Source of the DNA: Chitinophaga horti
GTDB taxonomy: Bacteria; Bacteroidota; Bacteroidia; Chitinophagales; Chitinophagaceae
Direction of reading: 5' to 3'
Assembly (NCBI RefSeq): GCF_022867795.2
Contig: NZ_CP107006.1
Span: 1,426,001-1,490,000, forward strand
DNA: 64,000 nucleotides
The position numbers and the translations under genes were made by a program. A model generated the notes under the pieces. It saw only the letters and a list, made by a program, of their open reading frames with translations, was not told the DNA's origin and searched no databases. Below, piece by piece: positions 50,505 through 58,963 of the stretch; position 1 is the first letter of the stretch; each line of letters begins with the position of its first letter.

Positions 50505-50536
50505 TTTGGCAGTTTATCGGATTTTAGTTACTTTAA
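50505..50536 (+). promoter_or_regulatory. Promoter of the tRNA-Lys gene
   Basis: TTTG at 50505-50508 and TACTTTAA at 50529-50536, 20 bp apart, fit the -33/-7 pattern and place the transcript start at about the mature tRNA 5' end. Confidence 0.5.
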
Positions 50537-50542
50537 TTACAT

Positions 50543-50615
50543 GACTCCGTAGCTCAGTTGGTAGAGCAACAGACTCTTAATCTGTGGGCCCAGGGTTCGA
50601 CCCCCTGCGGGGTCA
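50543..50615 (+). tRNA. tRNA-Lys (anticodon CTT)
   Basis: The 73-nt sequence folds as a cloverleaf: acceptor GACTCCG/CGGGGTC (one T-G pair), D-arm with AGCTCAGTTGGTAGAGC, anticodon stem CAGA/TCTG around the loop CTCTTAA (anticodon CTT), and the T-arm around GGTTCGACC. The discriminator is A. The CCA end is not encoded. A terminator follows 7 bp later. Confidence 0.97.
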
Positions 50616-50621
50616 CGAAGG

Positions 50622-50647
50622 AAGCACACCGCGGTGTGCTTTTTTTG
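50622..50647 (+). terminator. Terminator after tRNA-Lys
   Basis: AAGCACACCGCGGTGTGCTT is a perfect palindrome, continuing into a run of T. Confidence 0.93.
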
Positions 50648-50764
50648 TTTTATGATGGTCACACAAGTAAATCGAAACGCCCGCTGTGTTAAATTATAGC
50701 AACACCCTCCACCTTTTCTCTCAATAATTGTATTTTCGGTAAACTATCAGTTAAAATACAGGGC

Positions 50765-51103
50765 ATGAGAAAAGAGAAAAATTTTAAACTGAAAGCAGCG
50801 GATATTATCGATCTGATCCCTCCCATGGGCGGCTGTGTGGCTACTGACCGAATTACTGTAGACGGTTTGCGCATTACACGCATGTACCGCGAAGCGCCTA
50901 CCGATGAAAGCGATAGCGGCTGGCAGTTTTACTCCGGTACCGAAACGCAGGAGTACGTCGATGATGCCAACAACTGGTCGATTTACAGCGTTAATACTAT
51001 CGCCAATTATGATAAGGCCATCATTCCTTACCTCCACTTCCCGGTAGGCACCGACCTCGAACGGGTACCCGGCTCCGATAAGTTCGACATCTTCTGCGGA
51101 TAG
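50765..51103 (+). CDS. DUF2185/Imm33-like protein
   Basis: 112 residues. The sequence MGGCVATDRITVDGLRIT, MYREAPTDESDSGWQFYSG and VNTIANYDKAIIPYLHFPVG match the DUF2185 family, also described as immunity protein Imm33. Such proteins neutralise toxins in polymorphic toxin systems, but many occur alone with unknown function. There is no toxin gene nearby. An AraC regulator follows after 3 bp, suggesting co-transcription. Confidence 0.85.
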   Translation: MRKEKNFKLKAADIIDLIPPMGGCVATDRITVDGLRITRMYREAPTDESDSGWQFYSGTETQEYVDDANNWSIYSVNTIANYDKAIIPYLHFPVGTDLERVPGSDKFDIFCG

Positions 51104-51106
51104 CTC

Positions 51107-51970
51107 ATGGCCAAACAGGAGCATATACCGGTTCATTCCATTACTCAGACTTCCGAGTACGGACTGGAGATCACCCGAAGCGACAGCCAGGGCTTTCTCG
51201 AGGCACGTGATCCGTTCGTTGCTCACCGTGACGAGCATTATATTTTCGCTTTGCAGGAAACGGGTAGTACGCAGTTTATCATCGACTTCGAAGAGGTGGC
51301 GGTGGAGGGATCCTGTATTTTTTGTGTACTGCCAGGCCAGGTGCATAAGCTGCTGCATTCGCACGATGCGATAGGTTGGTTCATAGCAGCCGACCTTTCC
51401 TGGGTGAATGCTGCCAATCGTGCGGTGTTAGAATCGCAGGTAACAAAGCTGGCGCCATTGCCGGTGCAGGGTGAAGACGCTCGTATTCTCAGCGATGCCC
51501 TGCGCCTGTTCTCCAACGTTTACCAACATCAAGGTCGCACGCCGCACGCCATGCAGGTGTTACACAGTCTTGCCGACGCCTGGATGGGTATGTTTGCATC
51601 GGTCTATCTCACTCATGAAAACAGCACAGCCAGCGGCGAATCGCGCATGCGCAGTATCACCCGGTCGTTCAGGCAACTGCTGTCCCGCGATTATAAAATG
51701 GTGAAAAGTCCGGCAGCCTATGCATCATCGCTGAATCTGTCGCCGGCGTACCTGAACGAAGCGGTGAAAGCCGTAACAGGCTTCCCCGTCAGTTATTGGA
51801 TTCATCGGGAGATTATGCTCGAAGCACGCCGCATGTTATATTACACCGACAGTCACATCAAAGAAATCGCCTACGCCCTGGGTTATGAAGACCAGGCCTA
51901 CTTCACCCGCCTTTTTACAAGGGTAACCGGCATGCCTCCGCAACAGTTCCGGAAATTATACCGCGAATAG
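51107..51970 (+). CDS. AraC family transcriptional regulator
   Basis: 287 residues. An N-terminal cupin-like ligand-binding half (about 20-130) and a C-terminal AraC DNA-binding domain with both helix-turn-helix motifs: AAYASSLNLSPAYLNEAVKA and HIKEIAYALGYEDQAYFTRL, then the signature end GMPPQQFRKLY. The ligand is unknown. The next genes on the same strand encode a ferric-siderophore-reductase-like protein and a cation efflux transporter and could be targets. Confidence 0.92.
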   Translation: MAKQEHIPVHSITQTSEYGLEITRSDSQGFLEARDPFVAHRDEHYIFALQETGSTQFIIDFEEVAVEGSCIFCVLPGQVHKLLHSHDAIGWFIAADLSWVNAANRAVLESQVTKLAPLPVQGEDARILSDALRLFSNVYQHQGRTPHAMQVLHSLADAWMGMFASVYLTHENSTASGESRMRSITRSFRQLLSRDYKMVKSPAAYASSLNLSPAYLNEAVKAVTGFPVSYWIHREIMLEARRMLYYTDSHIKEIAYALGYEDQAYFTRLFTRVTGMPPQQFRKLYRE

Positions 51971-52030
51971 TCCAAAGATTACATCCTTTTATGCATTCTC
52001 CCGCCGGGCGGGTTGTTGTTGTTTTGCAGT

Positions 52031-52684
52031 ATGAATCTTGTTAAAAAAGCAGCGACAACGCTCATTGAGAGCGCCTGGGGAAAAACAGGAAGGGTATTGT
52101 CAGTCAAAAGCTGGGAACCGGCTACGTTTTTCGAGTTGGAGGTGCATTTCCCTGAAATGTCCATGGAGCGATGGGCCGTGGTACAGCATCTGAAAGTAAA
52201 GGTTGCCAGCGGAATATATCGTGATTATACCCCTGCCCGCTGGGATGCCGATCGTAAAATTTGTACTTTGTATGTAGATGCGGTGCATGATGGCCCCGGT
52301 AGCCGGTGGGTGCAGGGCCTGCGGGCGGGCGATGAAATCACTTATGTAGGCCCGGGCTCGGCGCAGCATCGTCCGGAGAAGGTAACTCAGTACGCACTGG
52401 GCGATCTTAGTAGCCTGGGACACTTCCTGGCCTTGCGGCAGTTGTCGCACAATAACGCTGTCCATATTGCGATTGAGGCTAAGGAGCCCGGGCATCATGA
52501 TTACCTGCGCGCCCTGGACGTTACCCCCGTGTTAAAAGGGCTGACCAGCTGGTGGCGCGGTCAACGGCAGGAAACGGGCATCGTATATGTAGTAGGCAAC
52601 ATGCGCGACTGCATCAGCATAAGAAAGGAAATTAAAGCAACCGGTTTTAACGGGCGCATTAAAGCGCTGGGCTTTTGGAAATAA
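52031..52684 (+). CDS. Siderophore-interacting protein (FAD-dependent ferric reductase type)
   Basis: 217 residues from ATG 52031; a TTG-type extension to 52013 is possible but not needed. The FAD-binding motif R-D-Y-T-P-A-R (in IYRDYTPARWD) is characteristic of siderophore-interacting proteins of the ViuB/YqjH type, which release iron from ferric siderophores using NAD(P)H in the cytoplasm. GPGSAQHRPEK and AIEAKEPGHHDYL agree with this family. TTGTTTTG lies 5-12 bp upstream of the ATG and could be a -7 element with a nearly leaderless transcript. No siderophore receptor is next to it. Confidence 0.86.
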   Translation: MNLVKKAATTLIESAWGKTGRVLSVKSWEPATFFELEVHFPEMSMERWAVVQHLKVKVASGIYRDYTPARWDADRKICTLYVDAVHDGPGSRWVQGLRAGDEITYVGPGSAQHRPEKVTQYALGDLSSLGHFLALRQLSHNNAVHIAIEAKEPGHHDYLRALDVTPVLKGLTSWWRGQRQETGIVYVVGNMRDCISIRKEIKATGFNGRIKALGFWK

Positions 52685-52696
52685 AATGAATTGAAC

Positions 52697-53635
52697 ATGG
52701 CACACGAACATTGTAACCATCAACACGACGAAACGCATCAACATGACCACCACGGTATGCTGCATGCACATCCGGTGGTAAAGAACCTGCGTTTCGCACT
52801 CGTGCTTAACCTGGGTTTTGCTGTGGTGGAGTTTATCGGTGGCTTTCTTACTAATTCGGTAGCCATTTTATCAGACGCGGTGCACGACCTGGGCGACGCT
52901 GCGGCTATTGCGGCATCGCTGGTACTGGAGCGACAGGCAGGCAAAGGCCGCACGCCGCTGTTCAGCTACGGCAAACGCCGCCTGTCCATACTCGCCGCCT
53001 TTATCACTTCACTTATACTTGTCATAGGGGCCGTCGTTATCATCTTCGAAGCGGTGCCCAGGTTATTTGCCCCGGAACCGGTAAAGGTGATGGGCGTTCT
53101 TTGGCTGGCGGTGGCCGGACTGGTTTTTAACGGGCTCGCAGTACTGCGGCTCCGCTCCGGTGGCAGTAAATCGCTGAACCAGCGCGCAGTTATGTTGCAC
53201 CTGGTGGAAGATGTGCTGGGCTGGATCGCTGTGCTGGCAGGCGGTGTAATAATGTACTTCACACAATGGTATTGGATAGATCCGCTGCTGTCGTTAGGTA
53301 TCGCAGCCTTCATTCTTTACAATGCTATCCGTAACATCATGGCGGTACTAAAGATCTTCCTGCAGGCCGTGCCTGAAAATTTCGATGAGGCGGCGCTGGT
53401 CAACTCACTGCGCGCATTACCAGGTGTTATCGGTGTACACGATCTGCATGTGTGGACGATGGATGGCGAACGAAATGTGCTTACCGTACACCTCGTAGTG
53501 GATGCAAACCTTGGCGATACGCAGGTGTTTAACATCAAACAGCAGGCCCGCCAGGTGATGGACGGCGCCAACATCCAGCACCCGACTTTAGAGATCGAAA
53601 GGGCAGGGGAACCGTGTAAGCTGGCAAAGTGCTGA
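52697..53635 (+). CDS. Cation diffusion facilitator (Zn/Co/Cd efflux)
   Basis: 312 residues. The His-rich cytoplasmic N-terminus (HEHCNHQHDETHQHDHHGM) precedes six membrane helices. Metal-site motifs are SDAVHDLGD in helix II and HLVEDVLG in helix V (H-x3-D in each), followed by a C-terminal cytoplasmic domain (VPENFDEAALVNSLRALPGV). It exports divalent metals, probably zinc, by proton exchange. The C-terminal end has a Cys pair (PCKLAKC). It starts 12 bp after the siderophore-interacting gene. Confidence 0.94.
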   Translation: MAHEHCNHQHDETHQHDHHGMLHAHPVVKNLRFALVLNLGFAVVEFIGGFLTNSVAILSDAVHDLGDAAAIAASLVLERQAGKGRTPLFSYGKRRLSILAAFITSLILVIGAVVIIFEAVPRLFAPEPVKVMGVLWLAVAGLVFNGLAVLRLRSGGSKSLNQRAVMLHLVEDVLGWIAVLAGGVIMYFTQWYWIDPLLSLGIAAFILYNAIRNIMAVLKIFLQAVPENFDEAALVNSLRALPGVIGVHDLHVWTMDGERNVLTVHLVVDANLGDTQVFNIKQQARQVMDGANIQHPTLEIERAGEPCKLAKC

Positions 53636-53649
53636 TAGGACTCCCCCTG

Positions 53650-53680
53650 TTGCGCCGCTCGCCGCATCTTCCTATCTTTG
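53650..53680 (+). promoter_or_regulatory. Consensus Bacteroidota promoter
   Basis: TTG (53650-53652) and TATCTTTG (53673-53680, exact TAnnTTTG) are 20 bp apart. The next ATG is at 53690, so the transcript is nearly leaderless. Confidence 0.75.
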
Positions 53681-53689
53681 CACGGCAAA

Positions 53690-54100
53690 ATGATAGATCT
53701 CGCAGACATCCGCATTGGCAACCTGGTTTGGTATTACGACCGGAACATGGAGGAAACGGCCTTCCAGGTGGAAGGTATTTTTGAAGGATATATCTACAAT
53801 TCAGGCCTGCCGCTTAGCAAACTTCCCGCGGATAAAGCACATCCGCTTATTCTTGACCTGTACCTGCTCCGGCGTTTTGGTTTTATCCAGGGAGATCCGG
53901 CCTATGGGGAAAGCGATGCTGTGTATTCGCTGAAGTACAGCCGTTTGAACAGTATCCATATTTTGTGCGCCAACGATGCCTTTCAGCCGGTGTTGAACGC
54001 AGACGGCACTTTGCCTTACGGGCGCCCCATCGTACACGTTCATCAACTCCAGAACATGTACCAGGCCCTTACCCGCGACGAGCTGGAGATATTTGAATAA
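53690..54100 (+). CDS. Hypothetical protein of the DIRIGNLV family
   Basis: 136 residues from ATG 53690. The opening LADIRIGNLVWYYD and the close HVHQLQNMYQALTRDELEI are shared by a widespread group of small Bacteroidota proteins, often prophage- or accessory-associated, whose function is unknown. The middle contains LPLSKLPADKAHPLILDLYL, RRFGF and KYSRLNSIHIL. Preceded by the best promoter in the window, and followed after 9 bp by an AraC gene. Confidence 0.75.
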   Translation: MIDLADIRIGNLVWYYDRNMEETAFQVEGIFEGYIYNSGLPLSKLPADKAHPLILDLYLLRRFGFIQGDPAYGESDAVYSLKYSRLNSIHILCANDAFQPVLNADGTLPYGRPIVHVHQLQNMYQALTRDELEIFE

Positions 54101-54109
54101 CTTTATTAC

Positions 54110-55012
54110 ATGGAAACAAAGCTGCATCGTACGCATGAAGACGGGGAAACCAATGGTGTATCCTGGACCGTCGACGGCATTGAAATGGGGCACTCCCGTT
54201 CGGTGTTCCGCAAGGCGACCAGCTTTACCGGTAAGAGCGACAAAGATGTAGTACGTCTACACTTCGGTCTCAAGGGCGATTATTGCTTTGACTACAGGCA
54301 GCTGAACAACTCCTACGACCTGGTAGGTAGTCATCATAACCTGATGTACAGCCAGGATTTTGAAATCACTGTACATAATAAAACCCTGGAAGTAGAAACG
54401 TTTGGGGTGCAGTTTCCCCGGGAACAGTTTCTGCGTTACACCGAAAAGGCCAGTGATACGCTTAAACGCTTCGCCGAACAGGTGGCGGAAGGGCGCAATG
54501 TAATGCTGTCGCCGCATTGGGGAAGTATTAGCCCTGCCATTCAACAGGTAATAGATGAAGTGATCTATTGTAAGTACGGGGGGGACCTGAAACAGATGTT
54601 CCTGCTGTCAAAAAGCATAGAGTTGCTGGCGCTTTGCGGCGATGCTTACGACGCGGCTATGCAGCGGGGAGAGCTGTTCATCAAAAGTAAATCAGATAAA
54701 GAGAAAATTATAGCGGTACGCGATTTGATCAACGACCACGTTACCTGCCCACCGAACTTGTCGCAAATAGCACGGGCGGTGGGACTGAACGAATACAAAT
54801 TGAAGCGCGGTTTCCGGGAGATTTTCAGTACCACGGTATTCGGTTATCTGGCCGAACAACGCCTGCACCTGGCGCGGCGTTATTTGCAGGACACGCATAA
54901 GACCGCGGCGGAGATTGCCTATGAATTAGGTTACGCTACGCCGCAGCATTTTAGCAACATGTTCCGCAAACGTTTTGGCCTTACGCCGAACGCCGTCAGA
55001 AATAATCCGTAA
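54110..55012 (+). CDS. AraC family transcriptional regulator
   Basis: 300 residues. The C-terminal third has the two AraC helix-turn-helix motifs: NLSQIARAVGLNEYKLKRGF and TAAEIAYELGYATPQHFSNM, then FRKRFGLTPNAVR. The N-terminal sensory part contains LHFGLKGDYCFDYRQLNNSY, similar to regulators of siderophore or stress genes in this phylum (YbtA/PchR-like). The ligand is unknown. An SRPBCC protein gene follows after 54 bp. Confidence 0.92.
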   Translation: METKLHRTHEDGETNGVSWTVDGIEMGHSRSVFRKATSFTGKSDKDVVRLHFGLKGDYCFDYRQLNNSYDLVGSHHNLMYSQDFEITVHNKTLEVETFGVQFPREQFLRYTEKASDTLKRFAEQVAEGRNVMLSPHWGSISPAIQQVIDEVIYCKYGGDLKQMFLLSKSIELLALCGDAYDAAMQRGELFIKSKSDKEKIIAVRDLINDHVTCPPNLSQIARAVGLNEYKLKRGFREIFSTTVFGYLAEQRLHLARRYLQDTHKTAAEIAYELGYATPQHFSNMFRKRFGLTPNAVRNNP

Positions 55013-55066
55013 AACGCAATCGGTTTGTAACGAAGCAGGTTAATATTGACATCAAAACAGGAAATT

Positions 55067-55522
55067 ATGGAAACGCCCAAAGTTATCACCAACACGATTC
55101 AAATCAGTGCACACGCGGAAAGAGTATGGGAAGTACTCACTAAACCTGAATACACTAAACAATATATGTTCGGTTGCGTACCGGAAACAGACTGGCAACC
55201 TAACAGCCCTATTTTATGGAAGGGCGTATTCGATGGCGTAGAAATGACGGCGGTGAAGGGCCATATTGTACAGGTAAGGCCTGGTCATCATTTGTCTTAC
55301 ACGGTGATCGATCCCAACAACCAGGAGATTCCTGATGTACCGGAAAACTATCTTACCGTTACTTACGATTTGCAGGAGCTGAACGGGGAAACACGCTTCA
55401 CTGTTACCCAGGGCGATTATAGCAAAGTGGCCAACGGGGAAGCCCGGTTTAAAGATTCAGAAGCAGAAGGGGGCTGGCAGGCAATTCTGGAGCAGATTAA
55501 GTCGGTCGCAGAGCAGGTGTAA
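55067..55522 (+). CDS. SRPBCC/AHSA1-like protein
   Basis: 151 residues from ATG 55067; an in-frame TTG lies at 55046. The helix-grip fold is indicated by ISAHAERVWEVLTKPEYTKQ at the start and the C-terminal helix GGWQAILEQIKSVAEQ. Such proteins bind hydrophobic ligands or assist Hsp90-type chaperones; no specific role can be given. Followed by a terminator shared with the convergent TetR gene. Confidence 0.85.
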   Translation: METPKVITNTIQISAHAERVWEVLTKPEYTKQYMFGCVPETDWQPNSPILWKGVFDGVEMTAVKGHIVQVRPGHHLSYTVIDPNNQEIPDVPENYLTVTYDLQELNGETRFTVTQGDYSKVANGEARFKDSEAEGGWQAILEQIKSVAEQV

Positions 55523-55530
55523 AAGTATTC

Positions 55531-55559
55531 AAAAGGGAGCCGGTCTGGCTCCCTTTTTT
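55531..55559. terminator. Bidirectional terminator between SRPBCC and TetR genes
   Basis: AAAAGGGAGCC, a 5-nt loop and GGCTCCCTTTTTT: an 11-bp stem with T-runs on both strands between convergent genes. Confidence 0.92.
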
Positions 55560-56142
55560 ATGGTTCTATGGGTGATAGTGTATTCCTTATGATCTCGCTG
55601 CAAAGCTTACGGTCGGCCCCGGCTTTAACGGAGATGCTAATGCCGTACAAGGCATTTACGAGATACCTGGCAGCGGCTTTTGGATGAGCAATGCGTTTGA
55701 TCTGCCGGTCGGCAATGCCCTGCCGTATCAGTTGGTATAAAACGTCTTCATGATCTTTCATACAGTCAGACACGAGGTTGATCAATTCTGTTTCGCGTGG
55801 AGCCAGTTCGATGATGGCATTGACGAGGAAGCAGCCTTTCGGATCGGCATCAACAAAACATTCATCCACCGTCATTTGAAAGATGGTCCGGATCGACTGA
55901 AGCGCGTTGACGGAACGTTGCTGTACCGACTTTAACTGGTTGGCGCGGTTGCGTTTGTAGCGCTTCATTACTTTAATGAACAGCGAACGTTTGTCGCCAT
56001 AGGTATCGTAGAGGCTGGAGCGACTGATGCCCAGTTGCTCGGTCAGCTCACGGGGCGTGGTGCCCTGGTAACCCTGGCGGCGAAAGAGGTCCACGGCCTT
56101 GTCCAGCACAGCGTCCTCATCAAACTTTTTGGTCCTTACCAT
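55558..56142 (-). CDS. TetR family repressor
   Basis: 194 residues. The N-terminal HTH is clear (DLFRRQGYQGTTPRELTEQ, GISRSSLYDTYGDKRSLF). The C-terminal part (FVDADPKGCFLVNAIIELAP) matches the TetR_C_6-like group related to AcrR/YxaF regulators. The ligand is unknown. An 18-bp palindrome 27 bp before its start is a likely autoregulatory operator; it also lies upstream of the divergent GH78 gene, which could be co-regulated. Confidence 0.92.
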   Translation of the reverse strand: MVRTKKFDEDAVLDKAVDLFRRQGYQGTTPRELTEQLGISRSSLYDTYGDKRSLFIKVMKRYKRNRANQLKSVQQRSVNALQSIRTIFQMTVDECFVDADPKGCFLVNAIIELAPRETELINLVSDCMKDHEDVLYQLIRQGIADRQIKRIAHPKAAARYLVNALYGISISVKAGADRKLCSEIIRNTLSPIEP

Positions 56143-56168
56143 CCGGTTCTTTTCCTAAAATTAAGATT

Positions 56169-56186
56169 TTGGAACTGCAATTCCAA
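56169..56186. promoter_or_regulatory. Palindromic operator candidate for the TetR regulator
   Basis: TTGGAA-CTGCAA-TTCCAA: perfect 6-bp arms around a TGCA centre with a single mismatched pair. It is in the intergenic region between the TetR start (56142) and the GH78 gene (56309). Confidence 0.65.
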
Positions 56187-56308
56187 TTAGCGCATCGGGC
56201 AGTCTATTGCCCAGGCTACAATGTATACGATTTTTTATGCGGACGTTTTGTATCTTACTCCTAGCCGCATAGATGTCAGCGGTGCTAACCAAGACTATAA
56301 TTCCCGTC

Positions 56309-58669
56309 ATGAAAACGCTTTTCACGTTCACTATTATGTTGTTATGGGCGATGGTCGCCCCCGCGCAGCAGGTAAACCCCGCTTTGCTCTCCGGTCAATG
56401 GCCTGCCAGCTGGATCTATTGCGCCTCCGCCCCGGTAAAGGATTATGGCGTGTTTCATTTCCGAAAGACTTTCGAGGTGGCGGCAAAGCCGGCTTCGTTT
56501 ATCATTCATGTATCTGCCGACAACCGTTATCGCCTGTTTATCAATGGTAAACCCATTTGCAGTGGCCCGGCGCGTGGCGATTTATATAACTGGTATTTTG
56601 AAACGGTGGATATTGCCCCTTACCTGCAACCCGGTAAAAACGTGCTGGCCGCCCTGGTATGGAATATGGGTATCGATGCGCCGGTGGCACAGGTCACTAA
56701 CCAGACGGGCCTCGTGGTGCAAGGTAACGGAGAGGCGGAGAAGATCGTGAACACCAACACCTCATGGAAAGTGTTACACAACAAAGCGTACGCACCCTGC
56801 TCGCAGGACAATGGTGCGCGGCTACGCACCTATATGGTAATTGGTCCGGGTGATAAGGTAACCGGTGCTGATTTCCCCTGGGGATGGGAGCAGCCTGGAT
56901 ACAACGATGCCTCATGGTCATCCGCCGCCGGCCTCGGTAATGCTCCGGTTGCAGGCTACGGCACCGATAACCGCTGGACGCTTACGCCACGCACGATCCC
57001 GCTGATGGAAGAAACATTGCAACGTATTCCGAAGGTAGCCAGGGCGAACGGTATCAAGGCAAATGACGGCTTCCTGTCCGGTAAGTCGCCGCTTACCATA
57101 CCAGCTAATCAGACCGTCAGCATACTGCTCGATCAATCGTTCAATACGGTGGCTTACCCCGAACTGCTCGTCAGCAAAGGCGCTGGCAGCAGCATCAAAG
57201 TAACTTATGCAGAAGCACTTTTTGCAAACCGTCAGAAGGTGCACCGCGATAAGATCGAGGGCATGGAGATAATGGGTAACTATGATATTTTCCTGCCGGA
57301 TGGTGGTGCACAACGATTGTTTCGCCCGCTGTGGCTGCGCACGTTCCGGTATCTTCAACTGGATATTACGACTGGTAACGAGCCGCTGGTGATCAACGAC
57401 CTCCGTGGTGTTTATACCGGTTACCCTTTCGAAGTAAAAGCCGCCTTTTCTTCCAGCGATCCATCGTTACAGGATATCTGGAATGTTGGTTGGCGCACCG
57501 CCCGTCTCTGCGCAGGCGAAACGTACTATGACTGCCCGTACTACGAGCAGCTGCAATACGAAGGCGACACCCGCATCCAGGCACTGATCAGCCTTTACGT
57601 TACCGGCGACGATCGCCTAATGCGTAAGGCTATTCATGACTTCTATTGTTCCAGGGTGCCCGAAGGCCTCACCCAGGGCCGCTACCCGAGCAACCGGCTG
57701 CAGGTGATACCCCCGTTTTCGTTGTACTGGGTGTCGATGGTGTACGATTACTGGATGCATAGAAAGGACGATGCCTTTGTTCAACAATACCTGACGGCCG
57801 TTACGGGTGTGCTGGACTGGTATGAGCGGCACATCGATGCAAAAACACAAATGCTCGGCCCCATGAAGTGGTGGAACTTTACCGACTGGAACGCCGCGTT
57901 TCCTAATGGTACTCCCGATGGTGCTACAGACGGGAACAGCTCCATATTAAGCCTGCATTACGCCTATACGTTGCAACAGGCAGCGGAGTTGTACGACGCA
58001 TACGGTCAGCCCGCAGCCGCGAAGCGTGCACGCGAACGGGCGGCAGCATTGAATAAAAGTAGCTACGCGGCATGTTTTAACACCGCCCGCAATGCGATGG
58101 CTAACACGCCAGCTCAGCAAACTTACAGTCAGCACGCAGGCATCATCGCCGTACTGGCCGGGGCTATTCCTGCTGATAAAGAAAAGATGGTGTTACGTAC
58201 GCTTATGACGGATAATACCCTGAGCCAGGCCACCGCTTATTACCGCTTTTACCTGATGCGTGCCTTGAAAAAGGCGGGCATGGCAGATATGTATTATGGT
58301 CAGTTGAAACCCTGGCGGGATATGCTGGCCCTGGGGCTTACTACGTTTGCCGAAAAAGAAGAACCTACCCGTTCCGACTGTCACGCGTGGAGCGCCAGTC
58401 CCAATTATGATTTCCTGGCCACAATCTGCGGCATCATGCCTGCCAGTCCTGGTTTTGGCACCGTGCGTATTGCGCCGGCCCTGGGTGAACTGAAAACGGC
58501 ATCTGGCAAAATGCCGCATCCCGCAGGGGAAATTATCGTAGCTTTTAAAAGAAAAGGGGAGAAGGGCCTTACCGCGGATATCACGCTACCAGCTGGCCTC
58601 AGTGGCGAGTTTGTATGGAATGGCAAAACCGTGAAACTGAAAGAAGGAAAGCAACAACTGAGCGAATAG
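56309..58669 (+). CDS. GH78 alpha-L-rhamnosidase, secreted
   Basis: 786 residues from ATG 56309, which gives a signal peptide (MKTLFTFTIMLLWAMVAPAQ); an ATG at 56273 would bury it. An N-terminal beta-sandwich (WPASWIYCAS, FHFRKTFEVAAKPASFI) is followed by the (alpha/alpha)6 catalytic domain. The motif YYDCPYYEQLQYEGDTRIQA carries the acidic residues expected for family 78 (Glu413, Glu418, Asp420). SDCHAWSASPNYDFL is the conserved late motif, and a C-terminal beta domain ends the protein. It would release terminal alpha-L-rhamnose from plant or bacterial glycans in the periplasm or outside. GH16 and oxidoreductase genes nearby suggest a glycan locus without SusC/D. Confidence 0.93.
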   Translation: MKTLFTFTIMLLWAMVAPAQQVNPALLSGQWPASWIYCASAPVKDYGVFHFRKTFEVAAKPASFIIHVSADNRYRLFINGKPICSGPARGDLYNWYFETVDIAPYLQPGKNVLAALVWNMGIDAPVAQVTNQTGLVVQGNGEAEKIVNTNTSWKVLHNKAYAPCSQDNGARLRTYMVIGPGDKVTGADFPWGWEQPGYNDASWSSAAGLGNAPVAGYGTDNRWTLTPRTIPLMEETLQRIPKVARANGIKANDGFLSGKSPLTIPANQTVSILLDQSFNTVAYPELLVSKGAGSSIKVTYAEALFANRQKVHRDKIEGMEIMGNYDIFLPDGGAQRLFRPLWLRTFRYLQLDITTGNEPLVINDLRGVYTGYPFEVKAAFSSSDPSLQDIWNVGWRTARLCAGETYYDCPYYEQLQYEGDTRIQALISLYVTGDDRLMRKAIHDFYCSRVPEGLTQGRYPSNRLQVIPPFSLYWVSMVYDYWMHRKDDAFVQQYLTAVTGVLDWYERHIDAKTQMLGPMKWWNFTDWNAAFPNGTPDGATDGNSSILSLHYAYTLQQAAELYDAYGQPAAAKRARERAAALNKSSYAACFNTARNAMANTPAQQTYSQHAGIIAVLAGAIPADKEKMVLRTLMTDNTLSQATAYYRFYLMRALKKAGMADMYYGQLKPWRDMLALGLTTFAEKEEPTRSDCHAWSASPNYDFLATICGIMPASPGFGTVRIAPALGELKTASGKMPHPAGEIIVAFKRKGEKGLTADITLPAGLSGEFVWNGKTVKLKEGKQQLSE

Positions 58670-58693
58670 CCCGGACAGCAAATTGCCTCTCAT

Positions 58694-58785
58694 GGGGCTG
58701 ACCCAAAAGTCAAATGAAGGCTTGCAGGATGGTGCATCCGGTATCCAGATAAAAAGGGGCTGGCCATTACTTTTTGGTCAGCCCC
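58694..58785. repeat. 92-bp intergenic element with inverted terminal repeats, copy 2
   Basis: Starts GGGGCTGACCCAAAA (58694-58708) and ends TTTTTGGTCAGCCCC (58771-58785), the same termini as the element at 5974-6083. The interiors differ. It includes an internal GGGGCTGGCC arm that lets the right end act as a terminator. It lies between the GH78 stop and the GH16 gene. Confidence 0.78.
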
Positions 58786-58789
58786 TTTT
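58752..58789 (+). terminator. Terminator formed by the right end of the repeat element
   Basis: AAAAGGGGCTGGCC (58752-58765) pairs with GGTCAGCCCCTTTT (58776-58789), a 14-bp stem with one G-T pair and terminal T-run, 83 bp after the GH78 stop. Confidence 0.82.
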
Positions 58790-58963
58790 GTGCCCATGCG
58801 GTGTACCTGCAGTGCAATAATAAATGTCAAAATAACATTCATTTTACCTATCTTACTACTACCATTAGCGAAGACTTATAGCAAATCTGATCAATTCCAC
58901 GGCCACAGGCATATCATTCGAAGCCCTCTTTGTTTATCTATTCTCAATTCCAAAACCCACTTT

